In this document: in pieces, positions 1 to 10,890 of the stretch
How positions within the stretch are numbered: position 1 is the first letter of the stretch
Layout: each line of letters starts with the position of its first letter
Assembly (NCBI RefSeq): GCF_004337985.1
Contig: NC_043744.1
Location: forward strand, 5,688,325-5,752,324
DNA from: Pyricularia pennisetigena
Lineage: Eukaryota > Ascomycota > Sordariomycetes > Magnaporthales > Pyriculariaceae
DNA: 64,000 bases
Direction of reading: 5' to 3'
Translations under genes and position numbers: made by a program
The notes under the pieces: model-generated
The model's input: only the letters and a program-made list of their open reading frames with translations
What the model was told of the DNA's origin: nothing
Database searches by the model: none

Positions 1-277
1 GCCCATACTTCAGCTGAGCCTCACCCGCGGTGCCGAGTACGTCTATGAGTTCTACACGCCAATCGCCGAGAGTATCGCTGTTTATGTCTTTGGTGCGCTC
101 ATCTACGCCAGCAAGATCCCCGAGAGGTGGTACCCAGGATGCTTCGACTACTTTGGCGGCAGCCACAACCTCTGGCACTTGGCTGTGCTGGGCGGTATCG
201 TCTTCCACTACATTGCTATGCAGGAGTTCTTCTCCACGGCCTTTAAGCATGCACAGGATGGTTGCGGGGCGTACTGA
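1..277 (+). CDS. Adiponectin receptor / hemolysin III family membrane protein, C-terminal part
   Basis: Partial gene: the reading frame is open from base 2 and ends at TGA 275-277, so the 5' part lies outside the window. The visible 91 residues contain the segment KIPERWYPGCFDYFGGSHNLWH, followed by a hydrophobic stretch LAVLGGIVFHYIAM. This is the characteristic end of PAQR/HlyIII (adiponectin-receptor-like, yeast Izh-type) proteins. The histidines of SHNLWH belong to the zinc site conserved in the family, and the last transmembrane helix follows directly. Family members are seven-pass proteins linked to zinc and sterol/lipid homeostasis or ceramidase-like activity; which applies here cannot be told from the tail alone. 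Family assignment is secure, exact function is not. Confidence 0.9.
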   Translation, partial: PILQLSLTRGAEYVYEFYTPIAESIAVYVFGALIYASKIPERWYPGCFDYFGGSHNLWHLAVLGGIVFHYIAMQEFFSTAFKHAQDGCGAY

Positions 278-2500
278 GCTTTCTTTCCCATGATTTACAT
301 GGCTTGAGAATTTTCATTCTTTTTTTTTTTTTGTTGCATCGGATGGTGACCATGTCACACCGGGGAGTTTGGGTGGCCTTTATTGCTTTCATTTCCTTTG
401 TTCTGTGTGGCATGAGTACATCGCAGTTACTGCGTAGACCTTAGACCACGCTCAAGAGGCATTTGCTGGTTGCATTGAAGGTTGCGTTTTTGACTTGTTT
501 AGATGTTGTTTACTCACTGGCTGTCTGATAAACTTTTTTACGACGAGGAGGATAGACCTGGCTTTACTTTGCTTTGTCTTGGTTGGGGGAAGGGACGTTA
601 ATATGAGTACATGTCCAACAAAACTTGATTACAGCGTTGTTTGTGTTTCTTTTCTGTACGTTCTGTGTTTTTGAATGTCACGTTGTGACGTTCGGCCGCG
701 ACTTTGATGGGCTCGAGATGCTACGAGTGCATTATTGGGACAAACTAAATCTAATGTTAGACTATCGCCAGGAACCATGGTCAGTGGTTGTACAACCACT
801 CAGCTTGGTCCCTGACAAACCACTTTGATTTTTCGTCTTGAACCGATGCTGGACAAGTGTTATACTTTTGGTGAGGCACATCCATGAATGGTAAAATCAT
901 ACCGCAGTGCATCTTAATAAGTAATTCATATCCGCATCATGCTAACCTGCCAACAAACAACTGAGCAATCTTGCAGGAATGATTGGGATTATCATCGGGT
1001 GAGCCTTATAAAGTTGGGCTCTTCTCCACACGTTGGGGTCTCGCTCCTTCGTTCATCACTATCAAGCGAGATGTCCTCAACAAGATGTACTCTTCGACAG
1101 CTTATATGAAATGATCGGTATATATTAATCAAGTTGCCCCTGCATTCTTAGCACATGTTAACTAGACCCTTCAAGACAGGCGGCTTGCCCTCCACGCTGT
1201 ATGCGGGTACCGGGACGGCTCGGGTGTTTCCGAGTCCATGGGCATCGAACGCCTGAAAAAAAGTCGACCGTGAGGATGTATCCGACGAGGCCGTCGCAGC
1301 GTAACTCGCGCAATATATAACCAGTGCACCTGCCGGTACGAGAAATGTCGGAGACTAGGCTGATGCAGAGCGGTTGGAGCACGATGCTATTAACATTCCG
1401 GCGCAAATGGGGGCCTCAAACTGGAGGACAATGAGGATTTGATGTTGACGACTAGTAACAGCTTGCAGTCTGTTCAGCACTAGTATACCTCGAAACATCA
1501 AACGAGCAGATGGCAATATGCCAAAGCCCTAGACCCGGCATGATACCACTAACATTTCGCTGCAAACAAAGGGTTGAAATCTCAGATTCGGGTCGATAAT
1601 CTTCGGCGAAGCTCATGCGTTGAGGAACAACAGATCCACGTTTCCACCTCCCATTAGCCTTATTGCATGCTGCTGTCGGTACTGTGCACTCCGCATTCGA
1701 AATCGTACCCCTTGCCATCAATCCTTCGGTCACCCTTTCCGAAGAGAAGTCGATGGAGAACGAAAAGGCGCAAAGATTATGGAACGCAGTCCCTACTTGA
1801 CTCGGCAGGCTGACGTGAAGTACGGATCCCAGCCATGCACGGATCGGATAGGTCGAGGCCAACCAACTGGGTCGCCGCTATGGTTCAGAACGTAACCTCG
1901 ACGAGTTGAGCTTTTATATAAAGAAGATTTTGGACCCGTCGGAGCTTGCACGCGGCTGAGAGGCCGGTCAGTTATGCCACGTGTGTTTTGGCCACCTTTC
2001 TGGAGGTTGTAACCTACCGTGAGTTGGTATCTCGAGGCGATACACAGAGGCAGAGGGCATACCAAGATTGGCGTACTCTATCATCAGGCAGCGGCCGACC
2101 AATTCTGCCACCAAGATATCGTGTTGTCTGTTGATGACGCAATAAGACATTCAAGACGAAACCGGTGCCATATTTTGTTTTACGTAAACAGTATGCAAGT
2201 AGCCGCCAAAGCAGTAAACGAGGTTAACGAGATAGCAGCCAAAATCGGGTAAGTACGGCAGGGCAGATCTATACTCAGTACTTTATCACCAGGATCGAGT
2301 TGCAAACGGGCATTCGTCTACAGGTCCCGTGTACAGATCGAGGCAGGAAGTTCGCTCCAAAAAAGCTGAAGGCGTGGTGTAAAGATTACGTCTTAGATCC
2401 ATTCATCGTCTGAGGCGTGCATCCACACTATATTTACGGGCTGGGCCGACAGCAGGACTAGTTCAGAAATCAGATTCTCGGACCATCTCACAAAGACTAC

Positions 2501-2520
2501 ATATATATATATATATATAT
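2501..2520. repeat. (AT)10 microsatellite
   Basis: Perfect dinucleotide AT run followed by AATATATAAA, in the gene-poor stretch left of the hydrolase gene. Confidence 0.95.
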
Positions 2521-4169
2521 AATATATAAACCATGGACTACCCAAGACGACCGATCCAACAGGGATCATCTTCTGAAGGACGGCACTAGGGTGACGATAT
2601 CGGTTCAGTTCAAGCCGCACCCAGTTTACGTTAAGCACCCCATACTCTATAGCACAATCCCCTGTTTGATTTAACCATAAGAACACTGCAACGCTCGAAA
2701 CTCTCAAATGGTGGAGAGCAGAAGAGCGTGAGCTTGTCCTGCTAGAAAAACAAGCTTCGCCGTTGAAGTCTATGATGCAAGATCCCCTGCATTGCTAGGA
2801 AAAACTTGAGTTTAAAAAAAAGGCAAACTTTGTACGCCGGAAAAAAAACCCCGCGACCTCGTTCTGTTTAAGCCTGATATTTTTGCATTCCCCGAGGGAG
2901 TTGGCAGGTTGCCTGGGTACTTTTGAACGGCGGATTTATTTCCATTATAGATTGAGGAGACCTTCGATGAAGGTATTACTTCCTGGCCCTGTTTCCGCAC
3001 TTGGAGTAAAAGAACCTCGTTAATCGGCTGGTTAGCAAGCGGCATCCACAGACGCTGCTTATGCCGGCAGACGGGACGGTAGATTACCCCCGGCACAGCA
3101 TTCCCTCACTGATTATTAGCACGACGGAAGTGTCACACGTCCCCGAGTCGTCGGCCTCGTTTATATGAATATCAAAGTTCTTTATCTAATATTACCCGCA
3201 CCGGATTAAAGCAACTCGGATATACTCTCACCTCAATCCGTTGAGCCACTTTGTGTTTCGTCCGTAATCCGCACTTAAGCTTAGGAGGACGGCATCTCAC
3301 ATACTGGACAAAAGGAAATCGATCGCACAATTCAAACTTCCTCCGAAAGGCTGGCCTGGCTGGGAAGATGGTTGACTCAACTCGTTTTAATGGCCATGCC
3401 GCTCCGTCAGATGAAGCCGGGAAGCCATAACTTCAGGCGGAACCAAGCTATCTGTATGCTGCGGTTGGAGGAACATCCTTTGGGATGAAAATCGAAGAAA
3501 AAAAAATGCAGTTTGGTTGATCAGATCACATCGGACTTTCAATGTAGAACCCTCCCGATGGACAGATTATTTCTTCGGTGGCCCGCCGATTCATCGAGTG
3601 TTGAAAGTTGGATGCCCTACGTCCCTGGATCCCTGGACGAAAATTGTCCGTACTGGTTCCCTGCCCCCATGGTAAACTAGAGAACATGGCGACGCCATCC
3701 TTGGCTCCCAAAGCAAGCTTCTCAGACTCTACCGCGCGCACGAGCGACATTTTGCCGTGATTGAGTTTCGCTATAGGACCCCTTCCATCTTCCGAGACTG
3801 ACTTTGGTCAAAACCCTAGAGAATAACAAGCGAGTTCGTCATGGGGTTTGCTCATGAGCGGGGCGGAGCAGCGGTTCCTCCGCTGGGATCGAAAAAAAGA
3901 TGCATAAACATGACTAGATAATTGGTTGGGAGGAAACGAAAAAGGTTAACCATAGTTTCGCCTATCTTAACTTTACTTAGTACAAACAGGTATTAAAAAC
4001 AGCCGTAATGGAAACATAAGTGATCAAGGCTAAATAGCAATTTAGAGACCGCACCAAACATGTAGATCGACCCCACCACCAGATTCCATCTCTCCCTCCT
4101 CCCTCAGTACAAAAGGATTTACAGATCCATAGAATGCTCGAGCAGCTCGACGTATACACATGTACAGGC

Positions 4170-4192
4170 ATATATATATATATATATATATA
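4170..4192. repeat. (TA)n microsatellite downstream of the hydrolase gene
   Basis: An AT/TA run of about 23 bases lies roughly 40 bases beyond the stop codon of the minus-strand hydrolase, so it is probably in its 3' UTR or polyadenylation region. Confidence 0.9.
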
Positions 4193-4229
4193 CGTTCGAT
4201 AGGTCGCAGAACAATCCGGTCAGCTACTC

Positions 4230-5606
4230 TCAACCCAACCAAGTCTTCAACGACCTAATCGCAGCCTCGTACTCAACCGCCGCGTTCTCCTTGGGCGCCC
4301 ATAGCGGTGGCTTGTCCCACCCATGCCTCTCGCCCTTGACGACACGAGTCTCAACAGTCCTTCCATGGCTCCTAAGCCTCTCTGTGAACGTCAGGCCCTC
4401 GGCGAGAAGCATGTCGTACTCGCAAAGGCAAAGGTGCACGGGTGGGAGCTGCTGAAGCATTCCATCCGGCATGAGACCTGGGGACAGGCGCGGGTCGTCA
4501 CGTTTGTTACTCTGTATGGGTGGGTAGATGTAGGAAGCGTCAAACAAATCCGTCAGTCCTTTGGGGAGCGTGAGGTCCGGACGGTCGCAGCTCTGCCGCT
4601 TTATGTCTCGGGTGATGGTCCAGTCCAGCAAGGGATAAAAGAGAGCCATGCCGGCCATCTCCAGCGGCGGCGTAGGTAAAACCGAGTCGTAACCCCAGCG
4701 GGCGGGGTCTTGGAGGGCGGCCCAGCTGGCGAGGGCGAGGTTGCCGCCGGCTGAGAAGCCCGAGAGAATGACGCGGGAGGTATCGATGGCGTACTGAGAC
4801 GCCATATCCTGAGAGCAGATCTGGACTATGGCCGAAGCGCAATCTTCTACGGGGTTGGGAAATGGATACCCCGGAGCCAGGCGGTAGCTCACAGAAAAGA
4901 CGACGGCATTCAGGGATTTGGCAACGGCTGCGCACCACCGTGAGTCGTCCGTGCCTTCACCGACCACGAAGCCGCCGCCGTGGAAGTTGATGACGGCGGG
5001 GCGCCTAGTGATAGAGTCCAAGGATAATCCAGAGGCAGTGTTACTCCTCGATAGTCGGGAACGGATGCTGGCCAGTGACTTTGAGCTCCTGGAGCTTAGG
5101 CTACTGGCTATTTTCTGAAACCTAGGCCTCCTAGGACCGCTCAACTTGGATTTGTTGCTCCCCGTGCTGCTCCTTGATGATGCGTTGCTGCACCCTGATT
5201 TGATGCTGGCATTATCTTCTACTTCGTCCGTTGGGGTCTTGGCGACAACATTTGGAGCTGCTGCTAGCGCAAGCGAATCTGAAGCCGGAGGCTGCGAGGT
5301 GGATGAAAATTCTGGATTGACCGTGCTTGGCGACATGGAAGGAGGCTCCCAGATGTCGACGCGAATGGCCTGCTTTGCCTTCCAGTCGCCCAAGAGAGCA
5401 TCGAGCCATATCACTTTGACGGGCGCCAGCTCCGGTGGAGCCCAAGCATGTGAAATACCAAAGCCCAGGCTAGCACCAGATCGTATTGCATATGCCCTCG
5501 TGGCCAGGGCCCATCGAGGACTTTGGTCCAAAGGATTCACATATTCGTCGGCTTTGTCACCATCCTTTGGTTGACTGGTAGCGGTGGCGGGCGAAGTTGA
5601 ACTCAT
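4230..5606 (-). CDS. erdH: Alpha/beta hydrolase, HSL-type; candidate ergosteryl-aspartate hydrolase ErdH
   Basis: Intronless 458-residue protein. Seen: oxyanion-hole motif HGGGF at 209-213, nucleophile elbow GFSAGG with Ser285, a plausible acid Asp398 in CEYD and catalytic His428 in GERHGW. This is the full triad of the hormone-sensitive-lipase/arylacetamide-deacetylase (abhydrolase_3) group. Residues about 95-200 form a Ser-rich, low-complexity insertion before the catalytic core. There is no clear signal peptide. The ATG at 5604-5606 is the first in frame and is followed by a Ser/Thr-rich start. The gene is divergent from the AspRS-DUF2156 fusion at 7352. In fungi the sterol aspartylation enzyme ErdS works with a dedicated hydrolase, ErdH, that releases aspartate from ergosteryl-aspartate. 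The ErdH call is inferred from the fold and this neighbourhood; a sterol or xenobiotic esterase related to yeast Say1 is the main alternative. Confidence 0.72.
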   Translation of the reverse strand: MSSTSPATATSQPKDGDKADEYVNPLDQSPRWALATRAYAIRSGASLGFGISHAWAPPELAPVKVIWLDALLGDWKAKQAIRVDIWEPPSMSPSTVNPEFSSTSQPPASDSLALAAAPNVVAKTPTDEVEDNASIKSGCSNASSRSSTGSNKSKLSGPRRPRFQKIASSLSSRSSKSLASIRSRLSRSNTASGLSLDSITRRPAVINFHGGGFVVGEGTDDSRWCAAVAKSLNAVVFSVSYRLAPGYPFPNPVEDCASAIVQICSQDMASQYAIDTSRVILSGFSAGGNLALASWAALQDPARWGYDSVLPTPPLEMAGMALFYPLLDWTITRDIKRQSCDRPDLTLPKGLTDLFDASYIYPPIQSNKRDDPRLSPGLMPDGMLQQLPPVHLCLCEYDMLLAEGLTFTERLRSHGRTVETRVVKGERHGWDKPPLWAPKENAAVEYEAAIRSLKTWLG

Positions 5607-7351
5607 TTAGGTGTTACTAAAAAGGAAAAAAAAAAAAAAAAAAAAAGAAAGAACCAACGTAACCCCTGGTACACTAGGAAATGAAGTTGTCACCACACTG
5701 AAATCAACACGTTCAGTCTAATTCTAGTCAGTAGGCTGGTAGAACTACCGGCAGGTCGGGTAGCTACGACAGACAAGTCATTATTTCGTCGCTAAGATCG
5801 GATAAACGGCAGAGGCGGTGTTCTATCCGTAGTCCGACATGATTGAACGACTCCTGTAGCTAAGGCAGAGAGAGATATTTTGTAACACTGGGTCACGGTC
5901 ATACCTGATCAGACCTTTGAAAATGTGCGAAGACCTCCAGCTGACAGGGGAGGGTAGGTAATTAGGACCAAATACCGCTTCGAGCAGTTGCCGTGATGCC
6001 GCTTGGGCTTGGTTGCAACGTTGAAAGCGTGGCAGTGGTGTTCAACGTCATACTAGTAGAGACCAGCCCAAATGCAACGGCAAGAATAAAATAGCTTGCT
6101 CCATCCTTCTGGATCCAGAAGAATCTGTCTGGGGGCTGAAGACGATTGCAATTGGCTGGTGCTGCCAAGTGATGACCCAAGACTGGCTGCGGACACTGTC
6201 TGACTACACGGTACGCACGTCAAACCAAGGCCAAGAAAGAAATGACCCCACCCGCATTCATTACGTAAGTACTGTAGCATACATAGTACTTGCGGTACCC
6301 GTCCAGCCCCAAGACCCTAAAGGAACCTTGACGCGTAAATTTCCTCACGTTTCTTCCAATCACCACAAGTGATGATGATTCAAACCTCCCTAGCTCGACA
6401 CTTTACAACCCCAAATGATGCAACCATCTCACCTAGGACGTCCACCGCCAGAGCCGCTTTCCGTGAACAATCTAGGCCATCTCACAAATGCAGCCAGCAC
6501 AGCATTCATTGTCTGTATTGGTTTGCAGTAGTTTTGAATACCTGCCTACCAACGCTGGGGCCCCAACCCAAAGCCCCATCGATCTCGATGTACCTCCAAA
6601 AACGAGAACCACATGCCTCATTTGCGTCATTCCTTCCTCATCGTAGGATCCCTGGACCACATCGTGCAACTGGCCAAGGCCGGCCGGGGTAGCACAACCC
6701 AACCCAGCCCGACCCTTGCCAACCAACCCAAACTATGCATCGATCATCCGGGGAGGTGCTTCTTCTTCTCCCTCTTTGGTACTGTACCACTATATCACGA
6801 CAGGTCGGCACAGGCCGGTCCCGCCGCGGCTTCATCTAGTGATGTGTGTTAGCCAGAATCTTCTCCCATTTCGACCCAGCACGTGCAGTTGGATCTGCAC
6901 GAATACGCCAAGTCTCCTCTTCCTCGAACCGCTTATGCCGGAGCTGTCAATTGCGCATGAGGAGAGAGAACTGGGAGGTATGACGGAAATACCGGGTCGT
7001 CATTCGCTGGCCTTGCTTGCTTCGGCCTTTACTCGTTCCATTTGTTGTACCTCTTTAGACCTGGCAAGCTGGCTACCTTAGCACTGCGTATTTGAGCGGA
7101 CATGGCCCACCATCTCTTGGCAGGCTGCAGGCAGAGCTTCTAGCTTTTCTATCCTCACACGTCGTCTCCACCAAGACAACCTAGAATGACACTATGCTAG
7201 AATGCTGCACGTAAATCACACTCACCTCTATTTTGTACTCTACTTTGTACAGACATAACAACAGACGCAAAAAGCTGCAGAAAACAAGTCCAACAATTCC
7301 AGTGGCCTCTTCTCTCATATTCTTGTCTCTTCCAAGGCTGGGCCAACCAAG
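5607..7351. promoter_or_regulatory. Shared divergent promoter region between hydrolase and AspRS-DUF2156 genes
   Basis: The 1745 bases separate two divergently transcribed start codons and hold no convincing gene of their own. An A21 tract (5626-5646) sits just upstream of the hydrolase start. A CCAAT pentamer lies at 6356-6360. A leader with several pyrimidine-rich patches precedes the ATG at 7352. Co-regulation of the two genes from this region is an inference from the head-to-head arrangement. Confidence 0.55.
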
Positions 7352-10206
7352 ATGGTTCACAATCATAGCTTGACCGAACTCATCACTGGGCCGATTCGGA
7401 AGGCTACCTCTCGAACCTCAACCCCAGTTCAATCCCCAGTCGCAGGCCACTCAACGACGAGTTCGCAAACCTCGCCCAGGCGCAAGTCACAAGGTCATCG
7501 CTCCAGTGATGATGATTCCCACCGCAGTGACAGCTTGGAGAGGAAGGCACGGAAGGAGGCCGACAAGCTCGAGCGCCGCTTGCAGGAACAGGAACTCATC
7601 GACGCAAGGCGCCGGAGCGAGGACATGAAGGCTCGCGAGCATCTGGATGAAGCCACTCGTGCTCGCTTCGGCGAAGATGTCGTCTTCAGGGAACTGACAC
7701 CCATCGCCCAACTCGTGACGCTGCCTGTCGGATCCGAGGTAACATTCCGCGCTCGGATACATCACCAGCGCGACATCTCCAAGGCCCTTGACTTCCTCCT
7801 GCTCCGGGACCAGACTCACTCCATTCAGGGAGTCCTTCAAGGCCCTCCCGAGATGGTCAAGTGGGTGCAGCGGCTGCATCCCGAGAGCATCGTACAGATC
7901 ACCGGACATCTACAATGTCCCAAGGAGCCAGTCAGATCAGCCACCCACCCGGACCTCGAGGTCCTCATCGACACGATCCACCTGGTTGCGCCAGCCAAGA
8001 ACCTCCCCTTTAGCAACTATCAACCACCCGAGTCGCTGCACCCCCGACTGACCAACCGCGTCCTTGACCTGCGCCACCCGGCAAACCAAGCTCTGTTCCG
8101 CGTTCGCGCAGCTGTCACGCGCACTTTCCGCTGGACGCTCGACCAGCAAGGTTTTGTCGAGATACAGACGCCCAAGATCATGGCGGGAGCTACCGAGAGT
8201 GGCGCCGAGGTATTCAAGGTTAATTATTTTGGTCGCAGTGCCTACCTTGCACAGAGTCCGCAACTCTCCAAGCAGATGGCTATCTCGGCCGACTTCAAGC
8301 GTGTGTACGAGGTATGAGAACCCCTATACGCCCCCGCAAAACCTACCAAGACGTATCGTATCGCTGACACACCGAATAGGTCGGGCCTGTCTTCCGTGCC
8401 GAGAATTCCAACACTCACCGGCACCTGACAGAATATACCGGATTAGACATTGAGATATGCATAGACAAAAGCCACCATGAGATCATTCGCGTGGTTGACC
8501 GTGTACTCAAAAACATCTTCGCCGCCGTCCACCGGATGGAAGAGCTCAAGGCCATCAGAGAGCGTTGGCCAAGTGAAGACCTTGTCTGGTTGGAAGAAAC
8601 TCCCATCCTCACATTTCCCGAAGCGCTGCAGATGCTGAGGGAGGATGGGAACCAGGACATTGAAGAAAATGACCTCTCGACAAGGGACGAGAGCAGATTG
8701 GGTGAACTTGTCAAGGAAAAGTACAAAACCGATTACTTCATCTTGGACAAGTTTCCCGCCGTCGCCCGGCCCTTTTACACCCACAAGGATGACCACGATC
8801 CAAAATGGACCAACTCGTTTGATATCTTTGTTCGCGGCCAAGAAATTTGCACAGGTGGACAGCGAATCCACAAGTACGAGGAGCTGCGGCAGAGCATGAC
8901 TGACTCTGGAATCACTGGGGACGGTATGGAGGAATATCTTGCCGCCTTCGAGTCTGGAGCTCCCCCACACGGAGGCGCTGGCCTTGGTCTCGAGCGCATC
9001 ATAACTTTTATGCTGAAGCTGGGCGATGTGCGAAATGCCGCGCCGTTTCACCGCGATCCCAAAAGTTTGCCCTACCGCCCGCCGGGGCTCCCTCATCCGG
9101 AGGCTAGCACCAGAAGGCGCAAGTCGGCACAGGTGTTCTCACAACCAGACACCAAGGAGGGTTTGCATGGCACCGCGACCACTAATGAAACCAACCCCGG
9201 CACGGAATGTTCGGAGACGAGCCCCAAGGCTAGCGCCGAGACCGAATATCCGCCGTTGGAGAAGCTTATCGCAAACTATGGCGACGCTACCAACACGTCA
9301 TGGCTCGACGATAGGTTCCAGATCTGGAGGCACTCGCTGACCGGCGCAGCAGTTGGCTACGTCCGACAGAGCAAGGACCTCGTCATTATGACGGGCAACC
9401 CACTGTGCGATCCGTCACAATATGCAGAGATCATCGGCGCTTATCTAGACTTCGTGAAGAACACCCTGAAATGCAAACCGATCTGGCTGCTCGTATCTGA
9501 AGAAGTCCAACGCATCCTAGCCAATGAGCCGCACAACTGGCGTACGATGACCTGCAGCGAGGAGCAACGCATCCCCGCAGATGATCAGGCTCGCCGTGGA
9601 CTAAGCCGGCCTGGAGCGCAAAGGAGCGCACGCAGGGTGCAAAGGGAGGGTATTCGGCTCCACGAGGTGCGACCTGAAAAGGATGAAAACTTCAAGCAGC
9701 GTGCAAACAAAGCCATCGAGGAGTGGCATCGGGCGCGCGAAGGCAAGAAGCAAGTCCACCTCACAGAGATTCGACCTTGGGTGGACGCGGACCATCGGCG
9801 CTATTTCGCGGCGGAGCGTGATGGCCGGGTGCTGGGCCTCGTTGTGCTGCATCGCCTAGCGCCCCGGTATGGGTGGCAGGTCAAGTGGGCGCTCGACATG
9901 CCATCTGCACCCAACGGTACGATCGAGGCGCTGGTGGACCTTGCGCTCATGTCAATTTCGGGCAGTCCTGCTACCTTTGGGGTGGACGCCTCGGAAAAGC
10001 TGGTCCCCGTCGCACATATCGGCGGGGCTAAGACAAAGATTCTGACCAGGGCGTACGATGCGTTCGTGAAGGGAGCCGGCCTGGCACGGAAGAAGGAGTT
10101 CAGGGAAAAATTCGGCGTTGTTGGAGAGGCGGTCTTTATCTGTTATCCCAAGGGCGCCATGGGGATGGGTGAGATTCGAGAGGTTCTCAGGTTCTTTGAA
10201 GATTAA
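7352..10206 (+). CDS. erdS: Aspartyl-tRNA synthetase-DUF2156 fusion; ergosteryl-3beta-O-L-aspartate synthase ErdS
   Basis: Two exons, 7352-8311 and 8380-10206 (68-nt intron GTATGA...AATAG), give 928 residues, far longer than a stand-alone AspRS (about 550). Order: a basic, helical N-terminal extension (1-110); an OB-fold anticodon domain (about 111-215); a class II catalytic core. Motif 1 lies near 240-275, QSPQ at 301-304, motif 2 FRAENSNTHRH at 325-335 and motif 3 GLGLER near 521-526. A low-complexity linker (about 556-605) leads to a DUF2156/LPG-synthase C-terminal (GNAT-like aminoacyl transferase) domain at about 610-928. It contains VKWALDMPSAPNGTIE, HIGGAKTKIL, and ends IREVLRFFED. This architecture is that of fungal ErdS, which charges tRNA-Asp and transfers Asp to the 3beta-hydroxyl of ergosterol. 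All synthetase motifs look intact, so the enzyme should make its own Asp-tRNA. A separate cytosolic AspRS is expected elsewhere. Confidence 0.93.
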
Positions 10207-10890
10207 AGTGCGTTGTGGAGATTTATGGGCTGGGACGGTCGGTAATAATGGCGATACAGGGCCACTCACTGGGCGTGAACGAATTGACACGACTGAAGCG
10301 ACAAATACCCGAATTATTTCTTTCTTGTGTAGACTTAATGCAAATATGAACATGCGGCCTTCTAGCCTTCAATCATGGATTGAAAAAGCTGTAATTTTGC
10401 TTCTAGCAGATAGAGACTAGACTGGCTACAAAAGACTCTTGTTGCACAAATTGACTTCGGCATTTGACTAAGAAATTTAGCACCATAACACATCAATATG
10501 GTTTAGAAGATAATGGAATTAAAGATAACTTCGACCTGTCCCTCCCCTTTGAGATACGCAGCATGCGCATCATCTACTTGTCTAGGCAAACACAAAATTG
10601 ATGACGACTTGATGCAATCTGTCGATCGACAACCACACTTCTATCTCCTATTCGGGGACAAGGAAAGTAGATTCCATATCACGTGCGCGAGTACCCCACC
10701 ACCGCTTAGTCAATAGCCCTCCTCCCGATTGGGGCTAGCGGGTTTTTGGGGGGTTTCGAATGCCCACAACCTGCAACATTGAGAGAGTGTGTCTTCCCTC
10801 AATCGACGAAAGGTGACTTTTTTTTACACTTCAATCACCCATCCCGACGACAACCCCGGCAGCGGCCATCCACCCAGCAAAGTATTCAAG
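10207..10890. other. Intergenic region between ErdS and eL19 genes
   Basis: No gene seen. The left part is the probable 3' UTR of ErdS. The right part, including the T-tract near 10819-10825 and the ACCCATCCCGAC segment, is the promoter and leader of the ribosomal protein gene. Confidence 0.5.

Larger units (their letters stand above)
278..4229. other. Long stretch without a recognisable gene (about 4 kb)
   Basis: No open frame here has codon use, motifs or splice structure that I can defend; the longest (minus 1452-1862, 136 codons) has no recognisable domain. The stretch has short A-tracts and two (TA)n microsatellites and looks less GC-rich than the flanking genes. Bases 278 to about 600 are probably the 3' UTR of the PAQR gene. 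The rest could be old, decayed transposon sequence or plain intergenic DNA; I see no terminal repeats or target-site duplications that would decide it. Confidence 0.5.

Noticed and set aside
1452..1862. 136-codon minus-strand frame in the left gene-free stretch
   Set aside because: No motif, no codon bias and no neighbouring exon; length is compatible with chance.
6356..6370. Sterol-regulatory-element-like site next to a CCAAT box
   Set aside because: The match beyond CCAAT is too weak to annotate as a site; kept only as a remark in the promoter finding.
7352..10206. Reading the gene as an ordinary cytosolic AspRS
   Set aside because: About 320 extra C-terminal residues in the same frame form a DUF2156 domain that ordinary AspRS lack.
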